From SAR324 cluster bacterium (GTDB lineage Bacteria; SAR324; NAC60-12), in NCBI GenBank assembly GCA_015231825.1, contig JADGAV010000006.1, forward strand, positions 173,220-231,388: 58,169 nucleotides of DNA, written 5' to 3'. Below the pieces are notes generated by a model. The model did no database searches, was not told where the DNA came from, and was given only the letters and a program-made list of their open reading frames with translations. Positions 9,815 through 18,541 of this stretch are shown in pieces; position 1 is the stretch's first letter, and each line of letters opens with the position of its first letter. The position numbers and the translations under genes were made by a program.

Positions 9815-9966
9815 ATGCAAATCCGCTTGATCGGTAGTACAGAACAGGTTTTTTTGAAAGTCATTAAAAAGAAGAAAGTACGGCGTTTTTTATAAAACTC
9901 GGTCGTTCAGGAAGATCAGACAGAATTTCGTGCTGCTGCGCGGAATCAATTCTTTGATAAGGAGTG
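9815..9966 (+). pseudogene. Degenerate small reading frame with in-frame stop
   Basis: From ATG 9815 the frame reads MQIRLIGSTEQVFLK... for 26 codons, reaches TAA near 9893, then continues open in the same frame to TGA at 9964-9966, ending FRAAARNQFFDKE. The two halves together would give a plausible basic 50-residue protein broken by a single nonsense codon. No family is recognised. It lies between the STAS-like gene and the cadherin-like gene, and its tail overlaps the ribosome-binding site of the latter. Confidence 0.3.
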
Positions 9967-9970
9967 AACG

Positions 9971-10948
9971 ATGAAATCCACAGGCCCTTATAAAATTTCA
10001 GTGAGAACGACTGACGCAGGAGGGCTGACTCATGACAAGGGTTTTTCTATCTGTGATCCTGTCAGCGCAACGTCCTCATTCAAAGCCCCAACGGCAGTTT
10101 CTCTGAGCACCAGCAGTGTGGCTGAAAATCAGTCTTCCGGAACAACGGTCGGAACACTGAGCACAACCGATGATGCGCACACTTATTCCTTAGTGTCCGG
10201 CGACGGATCGACCGACAATGATCAATTCAGCATCACCGGAAGCACGCTTCTCACTGGTGCATCTTTTGATTACGAAACCAAAACCAGCTACAGCATAAGG
10301 GGCAGAACTTCAGACAGCGCAGGAGCGCATTATGAGGGTGAATTGACGATCACCGTTACCGATGTGAACGAAGCTCCCACCGCGATTTCCCTGATCGCAA
10401 CGACTGTCTCCCTTCCTTCTTCCGGGACTTCGGCAGGAACCTTGAGCAGCACCGACGTTGACAGCGGAGACAGCCACACCTGCAGCCTGAGCTCAGGATC
10501 CAGCAACTTTCAGATCAGCAGCAGCACCCTGCAGACGGCTTCCAGTTTGTCGGCGGGTTCTTACAGCGTTACGGTGAGAAGCACCGATAGCGGAGGACTG
10601 ACCTTTGATCAATCTTTTACCGTCACCGTCAAAAGACTATCGATCACCGCCAAAGATACGGCATTGATTCCTGGTGATTCAGATTCGATTACGGTTACTT
10701 TTGACAGCACGCCAAACGTAGGGAGCGGCTACATCTATATATATAATCCGGATGGCTCTGTTTTTGAGACATTCGATGTGACAAGCAGCAAGATCTCGAT
10801 ATCAGGCAATGTACTTACCATTGATCCAGGTACGAACCGGGTTACCGACATCGGAAATTATTACGTATTGATTGACTCGGCAGCAATCAGTGATTTTGCG
10901 GGAATCAGCAGCACAAGCACCTGGCAAATCAATGTGTTCTCACCGTAG
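9971..10948 (+). CDS. Cadherin-like repeat protein, apparently 5'-truncated
   Basis: The 325-residue product consists of cadherin-type beta-sandwich repeats: the end of one repeat at residues 1-28, then units starting APTAVSLSTSS and APTAISLIATT, each closing with a TVT or TVTV strand. It ends with a different Ig-like domain (about 225-325). Such modules normally build large surface adhesins. The protein opens in the middle of a repeat and has no signal peptide, so it looks like the tail of a bigger adhesin, yet AAGGAG seven bases before ATG is a strong ribosome-binding site. Either the gene was truncated and still has a start, or it is secreted by a signal not visible here. The FG-GAP lipoprotein gene follows 72 bases later. 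Confidence 0.7.
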   Translation: MKSTGPYKISVRTTDAGGLTHDKGFSICDPVSATSSFKAPTAVSLSTSSVAENQSSGTTVGTLSTTDDAHTYSLVSGDGSTDNDQFSITGSTLLTGASFDYETKTSYSIRGRTSDSAGAHYEGELTITVTDVNEAPTAISLIATTVSLPSSGTSAGTLSSTDVDSGDSHTCSLSSGSSNFQISSSTLQTASSLSAGSYSVTVRSTDSGGLTFDQSFTVTVKRLSITAKDTALIPGDSDSITVTFDSTPNVGSGYIYIYNPDGSVFETFDVTSSKISISGNVLTIDPGTNRVTDIGNYYVLIDSAAISDFAGISSTSTWQINVFSP

Positions 10949-11020
10949 GTGGAAGAAACAGATCAGAATTATAATTGGGTCGAGTTGTTTTTCAATTAAC
11001 AAAATGTTGATCGGATTACT

Positions 11021-14000
11021 TTGACGGGACTGCATTTTAAATCAATTGTCTACTTATTCACTATATTCGCGATTGCCGTCCTTGTCGCTACTTGCGGCAA
11101 TCGCGGTGATGGTAATGGCGGACTGAATGAGATTCAAATTTCAGGAACGGTGTCAGTCGGATTCGCTCTTGCCGGGCAGCAGGTTTCGGTACTCGATCAT
11201 CGGCTTATTCCCGTCAGTTCCTGCGAAACAGATGACAGAGGAAATTATCAATGTCTGGTCAAGAGAAACAAAATCACCCATCCGATGGTGGTTCAGTCCG
11301 CTGGAATGAACGCAGTCATAGTGGATACTGAAAGCATAAACGGCAGACTGATCCGCCACGTCAACCTCTTCTCCGACTACCTCACCAGCCAGATTTTGGG
11401 AGAAAATTTGAACAGACGATCGCTGAATAACAGCACGAATCTTCCCAGAAGACTGAAGTTCGTCAGCATTTCGGTGTTCATTTCAGCGCTCAACAGATTA
11501 ACAAATGCCCTCGGCCTTGATGCCAGCAAGTATGTCGAAGGCAGTCTTCTTGTTCCCCGCGTTATTGGTGATACGGAAAGCGGCGGCATTCTCAGTGACT
11601 TGATGGAGACAACCTCTGAACATATTAATTATTATTCGAGCGGGTCTTTAACGCTCTCCAGTTTGGTGACCTCAGCTGAAGCTTCAGGAATCTCCCTGAT
11701 TTCAAATCCTGTCATTCAGATCCGACTGGCGGCAAATTCTTTGGCAAACAGAGACTCGAGCAATGCTGCCGGCATCACAGAAGAATTGGCACCCCTGATT
11801 ACAGCCGAAGAAAAAAGGGAGATTGAGACAGTATTTGCTTCAATTGCAGCGGTTTTGGATGAGGTTAAAATGACCGCGTCAGACAGTGATCTGACCAATA
11901 CGCCTCAAATGAAAGGAGTCGCGGTAAGAAGCATAAAAAACGCTTTGGTTTCCATGCTCGAAGATCCCGCGGGGGCAAGAGCTTTAGAGGATTCTGTGAG
12001 TCTGGTAAATATGGTGAAAAATGCCGGCGACTTTCTGCATCACACCGTTGTTTTGAACACTGCCAGGCTGGCGGAACGGACGGGGTATGACCCCAATGAA
12101 TTTATTGACACCACAGGTTTCCTCACTGTCCTTTCCCAGGCATCCATTTCTGCTTCGAACGTTATTTTGAGAATCAATGACATTTTCAATGTGGAAAACC
12201 TGGTCACAGCAAGGCTTCCAGGATACAGGCACTACAATCCAATGGCAAGTAACGCAGTGATCAATGGGGCAATTGAAAATCTTGTCGCTGAAGTGACAGA
12301 TCTCATGTTGAGGGTTTTTGGTGAACAGGGGATCTCTCTTCTGGATTTTCAGGACAGCAACATTGATCAGGTAACAGAAAACCGCCTGACTTTCGAAATT
12401 AACGATGCAACAAACATTGCGATTAACGAAGTGGAGACCGAAATGGTCGAGACCGGACTCCCACCTAATTCAATTCTTCCTGCTGCAGATTCGTTTGTTG
12501 CATTCGCTGACAACAATATCTCCGATTTGACGACTACAACCACCACAACCACAACCACCACGACAATCCTTACAACCACAACTAGTTCTACAAGCACTAC
12601 AGCAGAACCGACCACCACAACGAGTACCACAAGTACCACGAGCACTACGAGTTCGACAAGCACGACCACCACATCGACGACCACGTCCACCACGACCTCC
12701 ACCACCACGACGACCACGACGACCACGATCCCTGATACTACGGCACCCACTTTGACAGAGGTGACCTCTGTTTCCACACCTGCCTCCGATACAACGCCGA
12801 GCTATACCTTCTACACCAATGAGGCCGGCACCATCAGCTATGGAGGGAGTTGTTCCTCTTCAGCCACCAGCGCTTCTTCCGGCAACAACACGATTACTTT
12901 TTCTACTTTAAGCGATGGCACATACAGTGATTGTACCATCACTGTCACTGATTCATCCGGCAATGCCAGCTCTTCGCTAACAGTCAGCAGCTTCAAGATC
13001 GACACCACTGCACCCACCGTATCTGAAGTGACAGCCGTTTCCCGAACTAATGATACAACACCGAGTTATACCTTCTACAGCAATGAAGCGGGTAGCATCA
13101 GCTATGGAGGAAGCTGTTCCTCTTCGACCACCAGCGCTTCTTCGGGAAACAACACGATTACCTTTTCCGAATTAAGCATCAACACCTACAGCGATTGCAC
13201 GATAACAGTGACCGATACAGCAGGTAATGCGAGTTCTGCATTTAGCGTCGGCAGTTTCACCATCTATCGTTTTGTCCATCAAGCCTTTTTGAAAGCCCTC
13301 AATGTGGAAGCTGGTGATCAATTTGGATGGGCTGTCGACATTTCATCATCGACAATGGTGGTGGGGGCTCAACTTGAAGACAGCAATCAAACCACCATCA
13401 CCAATGGAACTTCAATTGATACTGCGGACAATAGCGCCACAGATTCAGGAGCAGCCTATGTTTTTATCCGCAGCGGCAGTTCCTGGACTCCGCAGGCCTT
13501 TCTTAAAGCTCCCAATGCAGGAGTGGGGACAACTGAGCGATTTGGACACGCTGTTGCTATTGACGGTGATACAATCGTGGTGACAGCTTATCGTGAAGAC
13601 AGCAATCAAACCACCATCACCAATGGGACCTCCATTGCCACTTCAGACAACAGTTTAACGAATTCCGGAGCCGCTTATGTTTTTGTTCGGAGCGGCACCA
13701 CCTGGAGCCATCAGGCCTACCTGAAATCTCCCAATGCAGGTGCAATCGATCAGTTCGGATGGTCGGTTGACATTGCTTCATCAACAATTGTCGTCGGAGC
13801 TCATCTTGAAGACAGCAATCAAACCACGATTACCAACGGAAGCTCTATTGCGACTTCAGACAATAGTGCAGATTCTTCCGGAGCCGCTTATGTTTTTGTC
13901 CGCAACGGAACAACCTGGACGCATCAGGCCTACCTGAAGGCCCCGAATGCGGAGACAGGAGACGCTTTCGGGGTGCCGGTCGCCATTGCCGATTCCACAA

Positions 14001-14761
14001 TTGTGGTGGGAGCTTATCTGGAAGACAGCGGTCAATCAACGATCACCAATGGGACTACCATCGCAGCCACGGGTACTGATGCAGTTGATTCTGGAGCCGC
14101 TTATGTTTTTGTTCGGAGCGGCACCACCTGGAGCCATCAGGCCTTTCTCAAGGCTCCCAATGTGGGAGCTGGCGATCAATTCGGATGGGACGTAGACATT
14201 GCCTCGTCTACAATAGTGGTAGGAGCCAATTTTGAAGACAGTGATCAGTCCACCATCACCAATGGAACCTCTATTGCGACTTCAGACAATAGCGCTTCAG
14301 ATTCCGGAGCCGCTTATGTTTTTGTTCGGAGCGGCACCAGCTGGAGTCATCAGGCCTTTCTCAAGGCTCCCAATGTTGATGCAAGTGACAATTTTGGATG
14401 GTCCGTTGCCATTGCTGATTCCAGAATTGTGGTGGGAGCCTACCTTGAAGACAGCAATCAGACCACCGTCACCAACGGAATTTCTATTGCGACTTCAGAC
14501 AATAGTTCCTCCGGTTCCGGTGCTGCCTACGTTTTTTCAAGCAGCGGCACCAGCTGGAGTCATGAAGCGTTTATGAAATCACCCAATGCGGGGAGCAATG
14601 ATCAATTCGGCTTTTCAGTCGCCATCGCTTCCTCAACGATTGCAGTGGGGGCCAACTTAGAAGACAGCAATCAGTCGACCATTACCAATGGTGCCTCTAT
14701 TGCGACTTCAGACAATAGTAACGCTGAGGCAGGAGCTGCTTATGTTTTCACCGAGGAATAA
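11021..14761 (+). CDS. FG-GAP repeat lipoprotein with Thr-rich stalk
   Basis: The 1246-residue product starts with a hydrophobic export segment ending LVATC, read as a lipobox with Thr at -1, so it should be an outer-surface lipoprotein. Residues 25-500 form a mainly helical region of unknown function. Next come a low-complexity Thr stalk (about 503-570), two bacterial Ig-like domains of about 85 residues (each with SYTFYTNEAG or SYTFYSNEAG and GGSCSSS) and seven FG-GAP units of about 71 residues. Seven units would close one beta-propeller, as in integrin alpha heads, a module used for ligand or carbohydrate binding. The start is TTG at 11021; the nearest ATG, at 11003, runs into a stop after six codons. 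The stalk lifting Ig and propeller domains off the surface suggests an adhesin or receptor. Confidence 0.85.
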   Translation: MTGLHFKSIVYLFTIFAIAVLVATCGNRGDGNGGLNEIQISGTVSVGFALAGQQVSVLDHRLIPVSSCETDDRGNYQCLVKRNKITHPMVVQSAGMNAVIVDTESINGRLIRHVNLFSDYLTSQILGENLNRRSLNNSTNLPRRLKFVSISVFISALNRLTNALGLDASKYVEGSLLVPRVIGDTESGGILSDLMETTSEHINYYSSGSLTLSSLVTSAEASGISLISNPVIQIRLAANSLANRDSSNAAGITEELAPLITAEEKREIETVFASIAAVLDEVKMTASDSDLTNTPQMKGVAVRSIKNALVSMLEDPAGARALEDSVSLVNMVKNAGDFLHHTVVLNTARLAERTGYDPNEFIDTTGFLTVLSQASISASNVILRINDIFNVENLVTARLPGYRHYNPMASNAVINGAIENLVAEVTDLMLRVFGEQGISLLDFQDSNIDQVTENRLTFEINDATNIAINEVETEMVETGLPPNSILPAADSFVAFADNNISDLTTTTTTTTTTTTILTTTTSSTSTTAEPTTTTSTTSTTSTTSSTSTTTTSTTTSTTTSTTTTTTTTTIPDTTAPTLTEVTSVSTPASDTTPSYTFYTNEAGTISYGGSCSSSATSASSGNNTITFSTLSDGTYSDCTITVTDSSGNASSSLTVSSFKIDTTAPTVSEVTAVSRTNDTTPSYTFYSNEAGSISYGGSCSSSTTSASSGNNTITFSELSINTYSDCTITVTDTAGNASSAFSVGSFTIYRFVHQAFLKALNVEAGDQFGWAVDISSSTMVVGAQLEDSNQTTITNGTSIDTADNSATDSGAAYVFIRSGSSWTPQAFLKAPNAGVGTTERFGHAVAIDGDTIVVTAYREDSNQTTITNGTSIATSDNSLTNSGAAYVFVRSGTTWSHQAYLKSPNAGAIDQFGWSVDIASSTIVVGAHLEDSNQTTITNGSSIATSDNSADSSGAAYVFVRNGTTWTHQAYLKAPNAETGDAFGVPVAIADSTIVVGAYLEDSGQSTITNGTTIAATGTDAVDSGAAYVFVRSGTTWSHQAFLKAPNVGAGDQFGWDVDIASSTIVVGANFEDSDQSTITNGTSIATSDNSASDSGAAYVFVRSGTSWSHQAFLKAPNVDASDNFGWSVAIADSRIVVGAYLEDSNQTTVTNGISIATSDNSSSGSGAAYVFSSSGTSWSHEAFMKSPNAGSNDQFGFSVAIASSTIAVGANLEDSNQSTITNGASIATSDNSNAEAGAAYVFTEE
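12530..12727 (+). repeat. ACN-triplet low-complexity tract coding the Thr stalk
   Basis: Nearly every codon here is ACA, ACC or ACG, with scattered AGT/AGC and TCG. It encodes the Thr/Ser stalk of the FG-GAP lipoprotein. Codons are mixed rather than a pure microsatellite, so slippage would mostly change stalk length in frame. The opposite strand carries a spurious Val-rich frame. Confidence 0.9.
13278..14758 (+). repeat. Seven tandem ~213-bp FG-GAP coding repeats
   Basis: Units begin near 13278, 13490, 13709, 13922, 14135, 14348 and 14561, mostly at a 213-bp period (71 codons). Blocks such as GAAGACAGCAATCAAACCAC and GCGACTTCAGACAATAG recur almost unchanged, while units differ at the FG core and in loops. 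The high DNA similarity indicates recent expansion or conversion, and the locus could gain or lose units by recombination. Confidence 0.92.
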
Positions 14762-14818
14762 AAACACGGACAGAGAATTGAACGAACCCCATATTAACAT
14801 CATTCAGGGAGATATGTT

Positions 14819-17422
14819 ATGAAAGAAAAAACCACTGGACTACCGAAACGATGGGTCGCAGCATTCACTGTTTTATTCCTTTTCGCGGGTGCTCTCCTGT
14901 TCAACGATGTTTGGGGACAGGCAGATGAGAACGGCCTGGAAATCGGGCATCACCTGTCCAGTTATCACAACGATCACATCCCGGAAATGTTTCAGTTTCT
15001 TCAGGAAGGAGACAGCACCGGATATTGGGAAACCATTGAGACTGATATAGAAAAGTGGAAAGTACCTGCCAACAACTCGCAAAGCTACCCCGACTGGTTT
15101 TCCAACGTCTTCCCAAAAGGTCTTCTTGACTCCACCACTGAAATCACCCACCGGGACGTTCCCCCATTCTTTACTCCGGGAAAGTATGCGGAAGCAGATT
15201 ATTTGGGTTTTCTCTATTACCTGGGAAATGTCGGCATCGGTACAAACCGTCCGCAGGCCAGGCTTCATATTGACGGGGGGGATTTACTGATTACCAAAAA
15301 TGGAAAAACCGTCTTTGAATCTGGGAACGCCACTTCCTCTGTAGGTGTTTCGGCACTCAACATCGATGACAACATCAAAATCGGACCAGGTGGAACATTG
15401 ATTATTGAGGATCTGAAAGGGTGTTCCCCGAACAGCAAAGATGAAGGCACCGGAATCAACTACTCCATTGAAGATTCTATCATCGACACTCAGCTTTCAG
15501 TCAGCACGGATGGGAAAGTCATCTGTCAGGTGACCATTGACACAGCAGAAATCACAGACGCTTTTATGGATATAGTCCAGGGCGTCTGCAGCACAATGGG
15601 AGTCACTCAGCATCCCGCAGGAGATATTTGTTCCGATGTCGCGGGGATGTTGACGGGATTTTTCAAATATGCAGCCCTCTTTTCGGCAGATGCACTGCCT
15701 GAGGGAGATTATGTGAAAACCGCGGATCGGCGAATTCCTTTCTGGCCGGGAAAAAGTGATTCGCTTCTGGGAGACCGTCTGAACCTCCTGGATATAGGAG
15801 TTCCCGGTTCCTCCCTCGAAGGATTGGGAAGTGAAATTCAGGGGAAATTTTCAGAAGCACTGCTCAGCGGCAGTTTCGGGCTGATCGATTTCAGCAGTCT
15901 GCCTTTGCCGCAAAATATTATCCGCGACGCAGTTGCAGAAGATCCCGAACTTCTCTTTGAAAACCCGGCCGGTTTTTACGGAAAGATTATGGAATCGTTT
16001 GTGAACTCCTACCTCGCAATAATTTTTGACCCCGGGACACTTGCCGAAATAACCAAGCAGGCACTGGAACAATTGGCCCAGTTGAGAATTCTCAATCAAG
16101 ATGGGGACGAAGTCTTCAAGGTTGGTTTGAACGATGTGGAGACCGGAATCGACCTCAAAGACGGAAAAGGATTGGGAATCAGGTACAAAGGAAATGAACT
16201 GATTGGATTAAGTGAAAGGAGTTTATCGCTGGATGTTGAAGGAAACGGATTCAGAGTCAGCGGGAATGGCGGGCTCGATTTGAATATTGCGAACAACCGG
16301 CTGATGTATTTAAGGTCAAATAGTATTGGGCTTGACGTTAAAGGAAACGGATTCAGAGTCAGCGGGAGTGGCGGGCTCGATTTAAATATTGCTAACAACC
16401 GCCTGATGTATTTGAGGCCGAATGGTTTTGGAATGGACGTTAAAGGAAACGGATTCACAGTCAATGGGAATGGCGAGCTTGATTTGAAAGTCGAAGGCAG
16501 TAGTTTATTAAAACTGAGATCAAACGGTATCGGACTTGATGTTAAAGGCAATGGAGTCAATGTTAGCGGAAACGGCGGTGTGGACTTAAAAGTGGGCGGC
16601 AAAAATATACTTGAGGTAAGGCCGAATCGATTTAAAATTGATGCCAAGGGTTATGGGATTAGAGTACAGGATAATCGTCTCAAACTCAGATTGAACGACA
16701 GCACACTCCTTGACGCAGGAAAAAATCATATTCAAATGCTGGTTGGAGGCAATAAAGTACGAGTCAGCGACAACGGGTTCTTTTTGAAGGTGGGAGGAAA
16801 GGATAAAATCAAATACAGCGGCGGTAAACTCGAATTGCTTGGTTTGAATTTCGACAAACTCAAGAAAGTAGACAGTTGGGTACGAAAAGCGTGCAAAGAA
16901 ATTTTGAAACCATTTTGTTCTGATCGAAGATTAAAAAGAGAAATTACTCCCTTTAACAATTCTCTGGATAAGATCCTCCGGTTGCAGGGAGTGACCTTTA
17001 AGTGGAATCAAGATGCCGCCAAAGTCCATCCCTGGTTTGATCATGACTATACCATGCATGGCTTTGTGGCACAGGACTTTCAAAAAGTTTTTCCCGATTT
17101 GGTCAGCAAAGGGAGCGATGGATTTCTGGGGATCGACTACATGCAAATCGCTCCAATCCTGGTGGAGGGAATCAAGGAACAGCAGAAACAGATTGAAGAA
17201 CAGCAGGAGCAGATTTCAGCGCTGCAGAATGAGCTGAAATTGCTCAAACAAAGCCAGAACACCGGATTAAAAATGGAGGTCCTGGTGATGAAGTCTTTTA
17301 TTTGCAGAAAAGATCCCGATGCACCGTTCTGCGCTCAGGTCCAGAATGTTTCTCATCAGGAATCTCAAAATTGTTCTGAACGATCCGATTGTACTTCACC
17401 CGAACTTCAACCTGCACTTTAG
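14819..17422 (+). CDS. Secreted protein with S74 endosialidase-type chaperone
   Basis: The 867-residue product has a basic N-terminus and a hydrophobic stretch (about 12-30) ending near VWGQA, a typical signal peptide. Residues 1-140 are unassigned, followed by a beta-rich stretch opening YLGNVGIGTNRPQARLHIDG, a motif seen just before fibre-like domains. Residues about 470-650 hold tandem 34-residue repeats (DVKGNGFRVSGSGG, LMYLR), probably a trimeric beta-fibre. The C-terminus carries a peptidase S74 domain: SDRRLKREI, with the cleavage Ser before DRRLK, then FVAQDF and LGIDY, and finishes in a Gln/Glu-rich coiled coil. In phage tail fibres this domain trimerises the fibre and cuts itself off. 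No phage genes are nearby, so this is a cellular surface fibre. Confidence 0.85.
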   Translation: MKEKTTGLPKRWVAAFTVLFLFAGALLFNDVWGQADENGLEIGHHLSSYHNDHIPEMFQFLQEGDSTGYWETIETDIEKWKVPANNSQSYPDWFSNVFPKGLLDSTTEITHRDVPPFFTPGKYAEADYLGFLYYLGNVGIGTNRPQARLHIDGGDLLITKNGKTVFESGNATSSVGVSALNIDDNIKIGPGGTLIIEDLKGCSPNSKDEGTGINYSIEDSIIDTQLSVSTDGKVICQVTIDTAEITDAFMDIVQGVCSTMGVTQHPAGDICSDVAGMLTGFFKYAALFSADALPEGDYVKTADRRIPFWPGKSDSLLGDRLNLLDIGVPGSSLEGLGSEIQGKFSEALLSGSFGLIDFSSLPLPQNIIRDAVAEDPELLFENPAGFYGKIMESFVNSYLAIIFDPGTLAEITKQALEQLAQLRILNQDGDEVFKVGLNDVETGIDLKDGKGLGIRYKGNELIGLSERSLSLDVEGNGFRVSGNGGLDLNIANNRLMYLRSNSIGLDVKGNGFRVSGSGGLDLNIANNRLMYLRPNGFGMDVKGNGFTVNGNGELDLKVEGSSLLKLRSNGIGLDVKGNGVNVSGNGGVDLKVGGKNILEVRPNRFKIDAKGYGIRVQDNRLKLRLNDSTLLDAGKNHIQMLVGGNKVRVSDNGFFLKVGGKDKIKYSGGKLELLGLNFDKLKKVDSWVRKACKEILKPFCSDRRLKREITPFNNSLDKILRLQGVTFKWNQDAAKVHPWFDHDYTMHGFVAQDFQKVFPDLVSKGSDGFLGIDYMQIAPILVEGIKEQQKQIEEQQEQISALQNELKLLKQSQNTGLKMEVLVMKSFICRKDPDAPFCAQVQNVSHQESQNCSERSDCTSPELQPAL
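16229..16750 (+). repeat. Tandem 102-bp repeats (34 codons) in the S74 protein
   Basis: The word GGAAACGGATTCA or a close variant recurs at 16241, 16343 and 16445, then as GGCAATGGAGTCA near 16547 and more loosely near 16648, a 102-bp period. The first two full units are nearly identical, and later ones drift. The encoded unit alternates GNG turns with short strands, as expected for a repetitive beta-fibre. Confidence 0.88.
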
Positions 17423-17462
17423 AATTCAAATAAAGAATACAATTTTTTTCAAAGAGGAAAAA

Positions 17463-18494
17463 ATGCAAAAGAGAATTTTTCTGATTCCATTGCTCTTCTT
17501 GTTGGTTTTAATCATTGCTTCTTCTTGCGGGGGAAACGGCGGAGGATCTTCTTCTCAAACAGACCCTGCTGCCTCTGGAGATGATCAGGGAGGGAGTTCT
17601 GCTGGAGGGGATGACGGAATTGACACAGGAGGAGAAACCGATGATATTTTGGGAGACGATCCCACTGAAGATCTGGTGGAAGTAGACTTTCCGCTCGACC
17701 CCACTGAAGAGGAACTCCTTGCCGAAGAAGCAGATAATGCCTTGCTGGATCAAGGATTGGAAGCAGAATTGGCAGCAACCACAACACCGCTTACTGAAAA
17801 TCTGCCGACGTTCACCAGAATGGTCTCCATCCGGGCAGGGAGCTTTGAGATGGGAGACAGTTCCGGTGAGGGTGATGCGGATGAAAGTCCTGTGCACATC
17901 GTGCAGTTGAGTGCGTTCCTTATCTCAGAAAACGAAATCACACTGGAAGAGTATCAGGCTTTTAATCCTAGCCATGAAAACGTTGAATCAACAGGTTGCG
18001 ATGCACAAATCTGCCCGGTTACCGGTGTTTCCTGGGAAGAAGCGCAGCAGTACATCAGCTGGCTGAACTCGGTGTCTCCGTTGAGCAGCGGTGGTGTTTA
18101 CCGTTTGTGTACCGAAGCAGAATGGGAATATGCTGCGCGGGCAGGGACGTCGACCAAATGGTCCTGCGGTGCTGATGAATCCTGTCTCTCCGCGGCAGCA
18201 TGGTATGCCGGGAACTCAGGAGATACTGCCCAGCCTGTCAGGGGAAAGGCAGCCAATGCTTTTGGTTTATATGACATGCACGGCAATGTTTATGAGTGGG
18301 TTCGGGACTATTTTGATTCCAGTTATTATGCAATCAGTCCCTCAACCAATCCCGTCAATACAAACGGAAGCGAACGAGTCATCCGCGGAGGGGATTTCAG
18401 GGATTCTCCAAGGTTTCTTCGTTCGTCCTATCGCCTGCTCTCAGATCCAACCGACAGTGGAGACAACTTTGGTTTGCGTCTTTGTGCGCAATAG
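17463..18494 (+). CDS. SUMF1/FGE-like domain lipoprotein
   Basis: The 343-residue product begins MQKRIFLIPLLFLL and reaches a lipobox ending ASSC, so it is a lipoprotein. After a Gly/Ser/Asp-rich acidic linker (about 20-115) comes a sulfatase-modifying-factor fold (about 120-343): GSFEMGD, ENEITLEEYQAF, PVTGVSWEEAQ, RLCTEAEWEYAARAG, YDMHGNVYEWVRDYF, RVIRGGDFRDSP and NFGLRLC. The segment where true formylglycine-generating enzymes carry two catalytic cysteines reads RFLRSSYRLLSD, without cysteine, so oxidation of a sulfatase is unlikely. Such proteins often serve in binding or assembly. ATG 17463 follows AGAGGAAAAA and gives a clean signal peptide; the frame is open further upstream, inside the preceding gene. 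The context suggests a role with the neighbouring surface fibre. Confidence 0.85.
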   Translation: MQKRIFLIPLLFLLVLIIASSCGGNGGGSSSQTDPAASGDDQGGSSAGGDDGIDTGGETDDILGDDPTEDLVEVDFPLDPTEEELLAEEADNALLDQGLEAELAATTTPLTENLPTFTRMVSIRAGSFEMGDSSGEGDADESPVHIVQLSAFLISENEITLEEYQAFNPSHENVESTGCDAQICPVTGVSWEEAQQYISWLNSVSPLSSGGVYRLCTEAEWEYAARAGTSTKWSCGADESCLSAAAWYAGNSGDTAQPVRGKAANAFGLYDMHGNVYEWVRDYFDSSYYAISPSTNPVNTNGSERVIRGGDFRDSPRFLRSSYRLLSDPTDSGDNFGLRLCAQ

Positions 18495-18541
18495 GCCAGG
18501 ACAGCAGTCTTGGACTCAACTAAAAATTCACAAAAAAGGAT

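Noticed and set aside
12367..12777. 136-codon minus-strand frame very rich in Val
   Set aside because: It is the antisense of the ACN-rich Thr stalk; composition is forced by the coding strand.
13278..14758. CRISPR-like regular repeats
   Set aside because: The repeats are in-frame coding units of an FG-GAP protein without unique spacers.
14819..17422. Prophage, suggested by the S74 tail-fibre domain
   Set aside because: No capsid, tail, terminase, integrase or lysis genes are near, and the protein has a bacterial signal peptide.
17463..18494. True formylglycine-generating enzyme serving the sulfatase at 46119
   Set aside because: It is an exported lipoprotein and lacks the catalytic cysteines, while the sulfatase is cytoplasmic.
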